Shown here: piece by piece, positions 1 to 6,551 of the stretch
Numbering within the stretch: position 1 is the stretch's first letter
Layout: every line of letters begins with the position of its first letter
Assembly: GCA_945906915.1 (NCBI GenBank)
Contig: CAMDSI010000042.1
Location: 1-13,310 of the forward strand
Length of the DNA: 13,310 nt
DNA from: Spirosoma fluviale
GTDB lineage: Bacteria > Bacteroidota > Bacteroidia > Cytophagales > Spirosomataceae
Direction of reading: 5' to 3'
Translations under genes and position numbers: made by a program
Notes under the pieces: generated by a model
Told to the model about the DNA's origin: nothing
Database searches by the model: none
Seen by the model: only the letters and a program-made list of their open reading frames with translations

Positions 1-183
1 TATGGCGGCTTAATGTCTGATAAAGAGATTGCGTCCGTTCTTACCTATGTTCGAAATTCATTTGGCAATAAAGCAACGCCTATCGACCCGGAGAAAGTAA
101 AGGAAGTGCGAGCTAAAATTGCCTATAAAAATGACTTATATAATGCCAAAATGTTATTATCTGAACACCCTATCGAAAAATAA
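1..183 (+). CDS. C-terminal fragment of a probable c-type cytochrome (5' end outside window)
   Basis: The frame is open from base 1 and ends in TAA at 181-183, giving the last 60 residues of a protein. The segment LMSDKEIASVLTYVRNSFGN followed by a charged helix is the usual C-terminal helix of cytochrome c domains, including those attached to PVC-type sugar dehydrogenases in Bacteroidota, where it packs on the heme after the Met ligand. The CxxCH heme site would lie upstream and is not visible, so the heme assignment is inferred from this tail alone. The stop is two bases before the next ATG, so the gene is almost certainly cotranscribed with the ThuA-like lipoprotein. It may be a standalone cytochrome or the end of a larger dehydrogenase fusion. 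Confidence 0.7.
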   Translation, partial: YGGLMSDKEIASVLTYVRNSFGNKATPIDPEKVKEVRAKIAYKNDLYNAKMLLSEHPIEK

Positions 184-185
184 GC

Positions 186-1070
186 ATGAAAAAACTACGT
201 CCTATTTTTCTTACCCTTGTACTTATTTTGTCGGCCTGCATGCCGAGTTTTTCGCGTGAACAGGGCCCTGTACAAGCGAAGAAGCCCCTGGTGGTTTTTG
301 TTTGTGGTGACCATGAATACTCAGGTGAGAACACGCTTCCCTTATTAGCTGCGGTTTTGGAAAAACAATATGGCTTTCGGACGAAGGTATTAAAATCGTT
401 TCCGGATCAAAATGCGGAGCGAGACATACCCGGTTTAGAAATATTAGCGGAGGCAGATTTAGCTATATTTTTCCTTCGCTGGCGCCTACTTCCAGCAGAT
501 CAAGTGGCCCACATAGAGGCCTACTTAAAATCTGGAAAGCCGATCATGGGATTTAGGACAAGCACACATTCGTTTAACTATCCGAATACAGATCCATTAG
601 TTGCCTATAATGGCTTTGCTGAAAGAGCCTTCGGAGCGCCTCCCGGCTGGGGTGGTCCCTCCCAGCATACACATTATGGCCATAATGCAAGTACGGATGC
701 CACGATCATCGCAGACAAAGCAAAGCACCCGATATTAACGGGTGTAGATCCTGCTTTTCATGTCAGGTCATGGCTATACCGTGTTTTACCTGATTATCCT
801 GCCAAAGGAACCGATTGGCTACTCATGGGCAAAGCGGTGAATCCCGATAAGCCAGCGGTAGATCAACCCATCGCCTGGACGTGGGAAAATCAATACAAAG
901 GAAAAGTATTTTTTACCACCATGGGACATCCGGAGGATTTTTCAGTGGAATCTTTTCAGCGACTTGTTGTCAATGCCGTTCATTGGGAATTAGGCCTGAA
1001 AGTCCCACAGACATGGGCAGGTAAATTAGCTATTAATGTTCCTTACAGAGGAATGGTCAACTCAAAATAG
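186..1070 (+). CDS. ThuA-like domain lipoprotein
   Basis: A 294-residue protein with a lipoprotein signal peptide: Lys/Arg at 2-5, a hydrophobic stretch and lipobox LSAC with Cys18, so it is predicted to be exported and membrane-anchored. Residues 34-275 form a ThuA-like domain (class I glutamine-amidotransferase-like fold), seen in VVFVCGDHEYSGEN near the start, GFRTSTHSF in the middle and KVFFTTMGHPEDF near the end. ThuA is known from trehalose/3-keto-disaccharide utilisation, and relatives accompany sugar dehydrogenases, but the reaction of this family is poorly defined. The start is two bases after the cytochrome stop and the isomerase start is seven bases after its own stop, which indicates an operon. 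The ThuA domain of the protein encoded at 7786-11391 is a distant paralogue. The family call is firm; the substrate is unknown. Confidence 0.88.
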   Translation: MKKLRPIFLTLVLILSACMPSFSREQGPVQAKKPLVVFVCGDHEYSGENTLPLLAAVLEKQYGFRTKVLKSFPDQNAERDIPGLEILAEADLAIFFLRWRLLPADQVAHIEAYLKSGKPIMGFRTSTHSFNYPNTDPLVAYNGFAERAFGAPPGWGGPSQHTHYGHNASTDATIIADKAKHPILTGVDPAFHVRSWLYRVLPDYPAKGTDWLLMGKAVNPDKPAVDQPIAWTWENQYKGKVFFTTMGHPEDFSVESFQRLVVNAVHWELGLKVPQTWAGKLAINVPYRGMVNSK

Positions 1071-1077
1071 TCATACA

Positions 1078-1914
1078 ATGAAATACCCGATTGCAATGAA
1101 CACGCTGGTCTATGGACCCGACATGAATGAATCGATCATCCAGCATTTAGCCTATATCAAAGAAGTGGGTTATGAAGGAGTGGAGATACCCATTTTTGTG
1201 GTAGACCAGGAATATTGGAAACCTTGGAAAGCGGAAATAGATCGCCTGGGTTTAACCGTTTTCACGGTTACTTTTTTAGGAGCGGATATGAACACCATTT
1301 CTTCAGATCCTGCCGTGCGTCAAAAAGGGGTAGATTTTCTTAAAAAGGCCGTCGATATTACCGCTTATTTAGGAGCGTCCTATCTTTCTGGGCCTTTTCA
1401 TTCTGCATTAGCGGTGTTTTCGGGGGCGGCACCGACCCAACAAGAATTAGATTGGTCGAAGGAAAGTATGTTAGCCGTGGCGGATCATGCCAAAGAAAAA
1501 AAGGTGATTTTAGGATTAGAATATTTAAATCGATTTGAAAATTATGTAGTGAGTTCCGCAGACCAACTATACAGTTTGGTTAAAGCGATTAATCATCCAA
1601 ATGTCAAGATCATGTTTGATACATTTCATGCGCACATCGAAGAATTCAATACAGGTGAAGCCATGGTCCGCATTGCGGATGAGGTGGGACATATTCAATT
1701 ATCGGAAAGCACTCGTGCCACCTTAGGTGAGGGACAAGTGCATTGGGATAATGTATTTACACATTTGGAGAAAATGAATTACAAAGGATGGTTAGTCGTA
1801 GAGGCCTTTACTCCTTTATTGCCTGCTGCCTGTATCTGGCGTAAAAATTATACGACAGAGGCTGAATTGATCTTAAAAAGTTACCAACATATTCAAAAGC
1901 ATTTAGCGCGGTAA
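1078..1914 (+). CDS. Sugar isomerase/epimerase, D-tagatose/D-psicose 3-epimerase-like
   Basis: From ATG 1078 the product is 278 residues, a TIM-barrel of the xylose isomerase-like superfamily. The metal and catalytic set of D-tagatose/D-psicose 3-epimerases is present with family spacing: Glu148 in GLEYLNRFE, Asp181 and His184 in FDTFHAHIEE, His205 in GHIQLSE, Arg213, and Glu242 in VVEAF. A divalent-metal ketose or keto-glycoside epimerase is therefore expected; the exact sugar cannot be told. There is no signal peptide, so it should be cytoplasmic, unlike its upstream neighbour. An in-frame ATG at 1036 would overlap the ThuA gene by 35 bases and add 14 residues with no family counterpart, so 1078, seven bases after the previous stop, is chosen. 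The context suggests a role in oxidised-sugar catabolism. Confidence 0.85.
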   Translation: MKYPIAMNTLVYGPDMNESIIQHLAYIKEVGYEGVEIPIFVVDQEYWKPWKAEIDRLGLTVFTVTFLGADMNTISSDPAVRQKGVDFLKKAVDITAYLGASYLSGPFHSALAVFSGAAPTQQELDWSKESMLAVADHAKEKKVILGLEYLNRFENYVVSSADQLYSLVKAINHPNVKIMFDTFHAHIEEFNTGEAMVRIADEVGHIQLSESTRATLGEGQVHWDNVFTHLEKMNYKGWLVVEAFTPLLPAACIWRKNYTTEAELILKSYQHIQKHLAR

Positions 1915-1924
1915 TTGCTTTTTT
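1895..1924 (+). terminator. Probable terminator spanning the epimerase stop codon
   Basis: A seven-base stem AAAAGCA (1895-1901) pairs with TGCTTTT (1916-1922); inside it, after one mismatch, three more pairs form. Two further T follow. The stop codon TAA (1912-1914) lies within the hairpin. It is a modest, A/T-rich candidate that closes the operon of block A. Confidence 0.5.
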
Positions 1925-2001
1925 GACTAAGACGAAGTCGACTAAGCGACAAAGTCGCGACTAAAAATAGTAAATATCGCTATTCTTTTCTCCTGACTCT
2001 A
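1925..2001. other. Intergenic hairpin cluster between convergent genes
   Basis: This short gap between the convergent epimerase and aldo/keto reductase genes holds stacked small hairpins: GAC-GAA-GTC (1931-1939), GCGAC-AAA-GTCGC (1946-1958) and AATAG-N9-CTATT (1966-1984, followed by CTTTT). The word GACTAA occurs three times (1925, 1940, 1960). I see no ORF. The hairpins may add termination in either direction, but they also resemble the triloop hairpins seen elsewhere in the window. Confidence 0.45.
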
Positions 2002-2042
2002 TTAATTCAAGACAAAACGCTCCGCGTTTAATCTTGAATTAA
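2002..2042. terminator. Long inverted repeat over the 3' end of the aldo/keto reductase gene
   Basis: Outer arms TTAATTCAAGA (2002-2012) and TCTTGAATTAA (2032-2042) pair perfectly. After a two-base mismatch, inner arms AAACGC (2015-2020) and GCGTTT (2024-2029) pair around a TCC loop. The minus-strand stop codon (2028-2030) and the last four sense codons fall inside the structure. There is no T-run on either side, so it is a possible bidirectional terminator or 3'-end stabilising hairpin rather than a textbook intrinsic terminator. Confidence 0.55.
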
Positions 2043-2921
2043 AGCAGTCGGTTTTGTCGTATTATACAACTCATACCAATCCTGGTGATCCATCTCGATT
2101 TCGAATGCATCCACGATGTTTTGGATACGCTTTTCTTCCAAGGTACCGATTAATGGCAAAGCGCCTAATTTGATCAGCCAAGCGACAGCAACGGATTCGA
2201 TATTGCTATCGTATTTCGTGGTCATTTCGTTTAGCTTCTTGCGCAATTTCAAGGCCTGCTCGTCTGTTCCATTTTCGATGCGACCTCCTGCTAAAGGCGA
2301 AACCGCTAAAGGACGCATGTATTTTTGCTTGATATAATCCACGACTCCGTTATCTAATGCACTTGTGTTTAACAAGTTCAAGTCGATGTGGTTAGAAACG
2401 ATGGGGATGTTTAAGAAGGAAACTAATAATTGGTGTTGGTAAACCGAGAAGTTCGAAACGCCGATGTTTTTTACTTTTCCGGAGCTCTTTAATTTCTCTA
2501 ATGCTAAAGCCGTCGCCTCGATGTCCGATAAAGGATCTAATTGGTCTAATAAAAAGACGTCCAAATAGTCCGTTTGCAAGTTGCGAAGCGAGTTTTCAAC
2601 GGAAGCCGTAATGTGGGCTGCAGAGGTATTTACGTGCGCTACACGGATGTCTGGTCTCGCTGGGGAAGGGATGTTGACTCCGCATTTAGAGAACAAAACT
2701 ATGTCAGAACGTTGGATGGATTTTTTTGCCAAAAGCTCCCCGAAGGTTTTCTCCGCCGTATATTGTCCATAGCGATCTGAATGATCGAAGGTGTTTATAC
2801 CTTTATCTAGACAGAAATGTACGATTTCGTCCATTTTCCTGTCTTCTTTTTCCCATCGCCAGAAGCCGTAAATGGCTGGTGAAACTTTGGGACCTGCGTC
2901 ACTTAAATAGACTTTTTTCAC
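2028..2921 (-). CDS. Aldo/keto reductase (YdhF-like)
   Basis: A 297-residue protein with the aldo/keto reductase (beta/alpha)8 pattern, closest by eye to the YdhF-type oxidoreductases: INTFDHSDRYGQY near residue 43, FSKCG near 77, IGVSNFS near 152 and a C-terminal SVAVAWLIKLGALPLIGT segment for NADPH binding. Of the catalytic tetrad, Asp46, Tyr51 and Lys79 are present, but the usual His position (LLIHRPDPL in YdhF) reads LLDQLDPL, giving Asp126. The start codon is GTG at 2921-2919. It overlaps the TGA stop of the upstream HAD gene as GTGA, so translation is probably coupled. It is the last gene of a three-gene minus-strand operon. The native substrate is unknown, and activity may be altered by the His change. 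Confidence 0.88.
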   Translation of the reverse strand: MKKVYLSDAGPKVSPAIYGFWRWEKEDRKMDEIVHFCLDKGINTFDHSDRYGQYTAEKTFGELLAKKSIQRSDIVLFSKCGVNIPSPARPDIRVAHVNTSAAHITASVENSLRNLQTDYLDVFLLDQLDPLSDIEATALALEKLKSSGKVKNIGVSNFSVYQHQLLVSFLNIPIVSNHIDLNLLNTSALDNGVVDYIKQKYMRPLAVSPLAGGRIENGTDEQALKLRKKLNEMTTKYDSNIESVAVAWLIKLGALPLIGTLEEKRIQNIVDAFEIEMDHQDWYELYNTTKPTALIQD

Positions 2922-3427
2922 GAATTAATTATTTTAGAGGCGGCTAATAAATCATCCACTAAATGTGTGGCTTTGGTTTCGGTTCCTGCTGGGGCTAAAC
3001 GTATGGTACGCAGACCAGCGCGGGTTCCAGCTGTAATATCACGTTCATGGTCACCTACCATCCAGGAGGCCTCCATATCGACCTCGTATTTCGCTGCGGC
3101 TTTCTCGATCAATAAGGATCCAGGTTTGCGCGTCAGCGAATGACTATCAAAGTTTTCGTGGTAAGGGCAAAAATAGATGTCATCTAATTTCACTCCCGTT
3201 CCTTCTTGGATCGCATCATGGATTAAATACACGTCTTCGCGTTTGTAAATGCCTTTTGCGATACCACTTTGGTTAGTAATAACAATTAATAAATACCCCG
3301 CATCTTTCAAGGCTTGTAAGCCTTCTTTCACGCCGGGTGGGATCACAAAGTGGCCTAAATGGTACACGTAATCTACGCGATCGACATTTAGAACGCCATC
3401 GCGATCTAAAAAAATGCACTTATTCAT
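2918..3427 (-). CDS. gmhB: HAD-IIIA phosphatase, D-glycero-D-manno-heptose 1,7-bisphosphate 7-phosphatase type
   Basis: A 169-residue HAD hydrolase of GmhB length. The motifs are FLDRDGVLN (Asp8 nucleophile, Asp10 acid/base), ITNQSGIAKG (Thr51/Asn52), RKPG (Lys101) and VGDHERDI (Asp126, Asp130). GmhB removes the 7-phosphate of heptose bisphosphate in ADP-heptose synthesis for LPS; close relatives act in other nucleotide-heptose or histidinol phosphate routes. Canonical GmhB has a zinc loop with one Cys/His pair and one CxC pair. Here CPYH (Cys87, His90) remains but the CxC before RKP is replaced by SHSLT, so the zinc site is incomplete. It lies 11 bases after the membrane protein gene and overlaps the reductase start by four bases. 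The fold is sure; the exact substrate is less so. Confidence 0.8.
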   Translation of the reverse strand: MNKCIFLDRDGVLNVDRVDYVYHLGHFVIPPGVKEGLQALKDAGYLLIVITNQSGIAKGIYKREDVYLIHDAIQEGTGVKLDDIYFCPYHENFDSHSLTRKPGSLLIEKAAAKYEVDMEASWMVGDHERDITAGTRAGLRTIRLAPAGTETKATHLVDDLLAASKIINS

Positions 3428-3438
3428 TTAATGCTAAT

Positions 3439-3876
3439 TTAGGCAAATAAAGCAGCTAAGCGGCTCCAAGGAATACGGCTTAAAATCAATACCAAACCAA
3501 GGCCATTTAATAACCACATGTTTTTGAATTTAGCAGCATCGGTAATAGCTTTCTTGTTTTTGGCATTAACAATCGTCGCTAAAATAATCGCAATGACGTT
3601 AACTGTAACGTGTTCAACTAAAATTAAGCGTGTGGCTGAATCCTTCATCGCTGCGCCAAAATCAGCAAAAGCTGCCGTTGTAACTGGGCTAAGAGCAAGA
3701 TAAAGCACTAAACCGATCAATAATTGCGTGTGCAAGGAGATCATGTAAAACAAGCCGACTTTACGATCAGATTCCGTAAATGTTTTGCCTGTTAATCCTT
3801 TGTAAATAGATAAAATTCCTAGCGCTAACACGACTAGAAACAAGATCGAGTGAATGGTTACGAATGATGAATACAT
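3439..3876 (-). CDS. Four-helix membrane protein with one His in each of the first three helices
   Basis: A 145-residue integral membrane protein with four predicted helices at about residues 5-25, 42-62, 82-103 and 119-138. His9, His49 (SLHTQLL) and His89 (VEHVTVN) sit in the first three helices at a striking 40-residue spacing. Similar Bacteroidota proteins are often labelled 'cytochrome b'-like, and the histidines would suit heme b ligation, but I see no experimentally named family and treat the function as unknown. It is the first gene of the minus-strand operon with the HAD phosphatase and aldo/keto reductase. A TATCTTTG box (3904-3897) lies 20 bases upstream of its ATG, supporting this start. 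Confidence 0.75.
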   Translation of the reverse strand: MYSSFVTIHSILFLVVLALGILSIYKGLTGKTFTESDRKVGLFYMISLHTQLLIGLVLYLALSPVTTAAFADFGAAMKDSATRLILVEHVTVNVIAIILATIVNAKNKKAITDAAKFKNMWLLNGLGLVLILSRIPWSRLAALFA

Positions 3877-3896
3877 ATGAGTGTGTTTAATTTTAT

Positions 3897-3904
3897 CAAA
3901 GATA
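3897..3904 (-). promoter_or_regulatory. Bacteroidota -7 promoter box for the minus-strand operon
   Basis: On the minus strand the sequence reads TATCTTTG, an exact match to the Bacteroidota -7 consensus TAnnTTTG, 20 bases before the ATG at 3876. A clear TTG -33 element at the usual spacing is not seen; that position is occupied by the inverted repeat 3916-3936. Confidence 0.5.
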
Positions 3905-3915
3905 CAAAAAGCCTT

Positions 3916-3936
3916 CGTAACGTGACCTTTGTTACG
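3916..3936. promoter_or_regulatory. Candidate operator: CGTAAC-N9-GTTACG inverted repeat
   Basis: Six-base perfect arms CGTAAC (3916-3921) and GTTACG (3931-3936) flank nine bases. It lies between two divergent -7 boxes, 11 bases from the minus-strand box and 20 bases from the plus-strand box, covering where the -33 elements should be. A dimeric regulator binding here could control both operons. The regulator is not identified. Confidence 0.4.
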
Positions 3937-3956
3937 TTTAATCGTCTAATTTTCTT

Positions 3957-3964
3957 TACCTTTG
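3957..3964 (+). promoter_or_regulatory. Bacteroidota -7 promoter box for the DUF983 operon
   Basis: TACCTTTG matches TAnnTTTG exactly and lies 20 bases before ATG 3985. This supports 3985 over the upstream in-frame ATG at 3877, which would put the promoter inside the gene. The only upstream TTTG (3928-3931) is 25 bases away, longer than the usual 19-21. Confidence 0.5.
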
Positions 3965-3984
3965 GGCATAAATTACCCGATTCT

Positions 3985-4383
3985 ATGTCTAATCCCAGCA
4001 AGCTTACGGCCTTAATTAATGCCCGTTGCCCACACTGCCATGAGGGCCGCCTGTTTAAATACAAGTGGTGGAATGTGTTCAATTTCGCCCAAATGCATGA
4101 ACACTGTCCCTCCTGTGATGTTCGCTACGAAGTAGAGCCAGGATTTTTTTATGGTGCCATGTATATTTCCTATGCCTTCACGGTGGGAATTATGTTAGTA
4201 GGCGGAATTTTAGTTTTTAATTTTCTAAATGATCCTCCCGCAATGGGCTATGTGGTGCCTATTACGACCGTTTCACTCCTGCTAGTGCCGTCTAATTTTA
4301 GGACAGCTCGGGTATTATTTATACATTGGTTCTCTGGTTTAAAATACGATCCAAGCGCTGCTGCTAAGCATGAAAATTCTTGA
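3985..4383 (+). CDS. DUF983 family membrane protein with CxxC zinc-ribbon
   Basis: From ATG 3985 the product is 132 residues, typical for DUF983. The N-terminus carries two CxxC pairs, CPHC (Cys15, Cys18) and CPSC (Cys41, Cys44), forming a probable zinc ribbon. The family segment YEVEPGFFYGAMYISYAF follows, then two hydrophobic helices near residues 57-80 and 86-107. The function of DUF983 is not established. The frame is open from 3877, but those 36 extra residues (FIKDTKSLRNVTF...) are unlike the family and would cover the promoter box, so the shorter start is preferred. The 3' end overlaps the LptF/LptG permease gene by 14 bases, indicating coupled expression. Confidence 0.82.
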   Translation: MSNPSKLTALINARCPHCHEGRLFKYKWWNVFNFAQMHEHCPSCDVRYEVEPGFFYGAMYISYAFTVGIMLVGGILVFNFLNDPPAMGYVVPITTVSLLLVPSNFRTARVLFIHWFSGLKYDPSAAAKHENS

Positions 4384-5440
4384 TTATTACATTTTAAAGA
4401 AATTTCTGAAGACCTACGTTTTCGCCGTTTTCATCATTGTATTAATTGTGATGGTGATTGACTACACGGAGAAAATCGACGATTTCATCCGAAAACAAGC
4501 ACCTATTCGGGAGATTCTCCTTGATTATTATCTGAATTTCATTCCCTATTGGGCCTCCTATATCAGTCCACTGATGGTCTTTATTGCGACCGTTTTCTTC
4601 ACGGCTAATCTGGCTGCGAAGACCGAAATCATTGCGATTTTGAGTTCAGGTGTTAGCTTCACTCGTTTGATGCGCCCCTATTTAATTGGGTCCGGAATTC
4701 TAGCCGTGGGAACTTTCATTATGATCGGTTGGGTAGTGCCAAACGCGAACAAGATTCGCGTTCCATTTGAGCATAAATACATCAATAATACCTACTATTT
4801 CGATAAGCGAGACGTACACATCAAGATCTCTCCTGATGTCTATGCCTATTTGGAAACCTACGATAATACGACGAATACAGGCTATCGATTCAGTTTAGAG
4901 CGTATTGTGGGGACGGAAATCAAGGAAAAGCTGATGTCGGATCGCATCACTTGGGACTCCACTTCGAAGAAGTGGACGATTCACGATTACCGAATTCGAA
5001 CTACGGGAGCGACTAAAATGAAATTTGGGTCTAAGATCGATACGACGCTGAATTTATTGCCAAAAGACTTCGAAAATAAGCATTTATTGCATGAAACCTT
5101 CACTCTTCCAGAGTTAAACGAGCACATTGATTTAGTGCAATCTCGTGGTGCAGACGGCATCGAAGTCTTTCTAATTGAAAAATACCTTCGCTTCGCTAAT
5201 CCTTTTTCCGTGATGATCTTAACGATTATCGGCTTCCTGGTTTCCGCCAGAAAAGCACGTGGTGGCGTAGGCTTCCAAATCGCTTTAGGCTTTAGTTTGG
5301 CCTTCATCTACATCCTCTTCTTTATGATGAGCAAGGGGATTGCGGAAGGGGGAGGAATGCCGCCTTTGCTAGCTGTTTGGCTGCCTAATCTGGTTTTCTC
5401 AGCCGTGGGCGTGGGGCTTTATTATACTATCCCGCGTTAA
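4370..5440 (+). CDS. LptF/LptG family LPS export permease (YjgP/YjgQ)
   Basis: A 356-residue protein with the LptF/LptG layout: three N-terminal helices (about 10-32, 55-78, 100-125), a periplasmic beta-jellyroll region (about 130-265) and three C-terminal helices (about 275-295, 303-322, 330-353). The opening LDYYILKKFLKTYVF, the coupling segment TANLAAKTEIIAILSSGVSF and the late GIAEGGGMPPLLAVWLPN are family hallmarks. With LptB it forms the inner-membrane ABC transporter that extracts LPS and feeds the Lpt bridge. Whether it fills the F or the G role cannot be told from one copy. It overlaps DUF983 upstream and is followed two bases later by the EamA gene. Confidence 0.9.
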   Translation: MKILDYYILKKFLKTYVFAVFIIVLIVMVIDYTEKIDDFIRKQAPIREILLDYYLNFIPYWASYISPLMVFIATVFFTANLAAKTEIIAILSSGVSFTRLMRPYLIGSGILAVGTFIMIGWVVPNANKIRVPFEHKYINNTYYFDKRDVHIKISPDVYAYLETYDNTTNTGYRFSLERIVGTEIKEKLMSDRITWDSTSKKWTIHDYRIRTTGATKMKFGSKIDTTLNLLPKDFENKHLLHETFTLPELNEHIDLVQSRGADGIEVFLIEKYLRFANPFSVMILTIIGFLVSARKARGGVGFQIALGFSLAFIYILFFMMSKGIAEGGGMPPLLAVWLPNLVFSAVGVGLYYTIPR

Positions 5441-5442
5441 AA

Positions 5443-6327
5443 ATGAGACAGGCACCGCGTCTTCTCGATTATTTCAAGATACATTTTATCGTCATTTTAT
5501 ATGCGTTCACTGCCATTTTGGGGAACGCGACGAATGCGAATGCGTTAACGATTGTTTTCTTTCGTTGCGTGATTGCAGCCGCAGGATTAGGGTTGATTTT
5601 GGCGGCTTCTAAAGAATCGTTTCGAGTTCCCTCTTCCGTTGTAAAGATTTGGCTATTGAATGGAGTGTTTGTTTCACTTCACTGGCTTTTGTTTTTCGGG
5701 GCTGCTAAAGTTTCTACCGTCGCCATGTGTCTCGCTGGCCTTTCCACCCAAACATTTTGGACTTCTATTTTAGAGCCTATCGCTAAGAAACAGCCTATCG
5801 CTAAGATCGAAGTCTTCCTCGGAATCTTAGTTATAATCGCGCTAGGTATCATTTTTTCGGTCGAACCGGGACAATGGATTGGCTTGGTGATGGGAATTGG
5901 GGCTGGATTTTTTGGGGCGCTATTCTCTGTCATTAATGGTAATTATACCCATACGCACGACCCTAAATTGATCACCGTTTATGAGATGGTCGCGGCGGGT
6001 TTTGTCACCGGTGCAGTGTGGTTAAGCGGCCTGTTAGGCGGTTCGCCCGGATTTGTTCCGATGGGGCTGGACTGGCTTTGGATTGGGATTTTAGCGGTCG
6101 TTTGTACCGTTTACGCGTACACTGAGACCATACATTTGTACAAGGTTTTCTCCGTATTTTCGATTAATCTGGTCATCACGCTCGAGCCCGTTTATGGGAT
6201 TTTGTTGGCGGTCTTTATTTTTGGCGCGAAAGAAGTCATGCAACCCGCCTTCTACTGGGGAACAGGACTGCTGGTGCTGACGGTGATGGTGCATCCTTTT
6301 TTGTCGCGGAGCGACAAAAAACAGTAG
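5443..6327 (+). CDS. EamA/DMT-superfamily transporter
   Basis: A 294-residue, very hydrophobic protein with about ten transmembrane helices arranged as two five-helix EamA repeats. The first repeat holds LHWLLFFGAAKVSTVAMCLAG and the second ends with SINLVITLEPVYGILLAVFIFG, a typical EamA helix-9 motif. Such drug/metabolite transporters export or import amino acids, nucleotides or related metabolites; the substrate here is unknown. The start is two bases after the permease stop. The last nine codons (FLSRSDKKQ) are encoded by an 11-base-pair hairpin, and the CAG-TAG end is the first unit of the heptamer array, so the C-terminal tail has apparently been shaped by repeat sequence. Confidence 0.88.
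   Translation: MRQAPRLLDYFKIHFIVILYAFTAILGNATNANALTIVFFRCVIAAAGLGLILAASKESFRVPSSVVKIWLLNGVFVSLHWLLFFGAAKVSTVAMCLAGLSTQTFWTSILEPIAKKQPIAKIEVFLGILVIIALGIIFSVEPGQWIGLVMGIGAGFFGALFSVINGNYTHTHDPKLITVYEMVAAGFVTGAVWLSGLLGGSPGFVPMGLDWLWIGILAVVCTVYAYTETIHLYKVFSVFSINLVITLEPVYGILLAVFIFGAKEVMQPAFYWGTGLLVLTVMVHPFLSRSDKKQ
6297..6321. terminator. Hairpin inside the EamA 3' end (GGA triloop)
   Basis: A perfect 11-base-pair stem TTTTTTGTCGC (6297-6307) and GCGACAAAAAA (6311-6321) closes a three-base GGA loop. It begins with A/U pairs and ends in A on both strands, so it could act in either direction but lacks a downstream U-run. It lies in the last codons before the stop at 6325-6327. Confidence 0.5.
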
Positions 6328-6461
6328 TCAGTGGTCAGTAGTCAGTAGACAGTGGTCAGTAGACAGTAGTCAGTAGACAGTAGACAGTGGTCAGTAGACA
6401 GTAGTCAGTGGTCAGTAGTCAGTAGACAGTAGTCAGTAGCCAGTGGTCAGTAGACAGTAGC
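6322..6461 (+). repeat. Heptamer array 1: 20 units of CAGTRGN
   Basis: Twenty uninterrupted 7-base units starting at 6322, with four variants: CAGTAGT, CAGTAGA, CAGTGGT and CAGTAGC. Positions 1-4 (CAGT) and 6 (G) never vary; only positions 5 and 7 change. The phase is never broken. The first unit overlaps the EamA stop codon. Confidence 0.95.
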
Positions 6462-6512
6462 CATTTACCATTCACCACTTACCATTTACCATTCATTCAC
6501 CACTTACCATTT
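6461..6512 (+). repeat. Heptamer array 2: seven units of ACCAYTY
   Basis: Directly abutting array 1 are a partial unit CCATTT and six 7-base units (ACCATTC, ACCACTT, ACCATTT, ACCATTC, ACCACTT, ACCATTT). The order T-C-CT variants repeats as a higher-order 21-base unit, broken once by a four-base ATTC insertion at 6495-6498. Confidence 0.9.
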
Positions 6513-6516
6513 CCAA

Positions 6517-6551
6517 TCTCTACTCTCTACTCTATAATCTCTACTCTCTAA
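6517..6551 (+). repeat. Heptamer array 3: five units of TCTCTAC
   Basis: After four bases (CCAA) come five in-phase 7-base units: TCTCTAC, TCTCTAC, TCTATAA, TCTCTAC, TCTCTAA. A degenerate sixth unit, TCTGAGT, follows at 6552-6558. The unit is unrelated in sequence to arrays 1 and 2 but has the same length. Confidence 0.85.

Noticed and set aside
1036..1077. Upstream start for the epimerase
   Set aside because: It overlaps the ThuA gene by 35 bases and adds residues not expected in the family; ATG 1078 fits the family start.
3877..3984. Upstream start for the DUF983 gene
   Set aside because: The extra 36 residues do not resemble the family and would cover the TACCTTTG box and the divergent inverted repeat.
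4987..5307. 106-residue minus-strand ORF
   Set aside because: It is a shadow of the LptF/LptG permease gene, with no start context or domain.
6322..6551. CRISPR array
   Set aside because: Units are seven bases with no unique spacers and no cas genes nearby; these are plain tandem heptamers.
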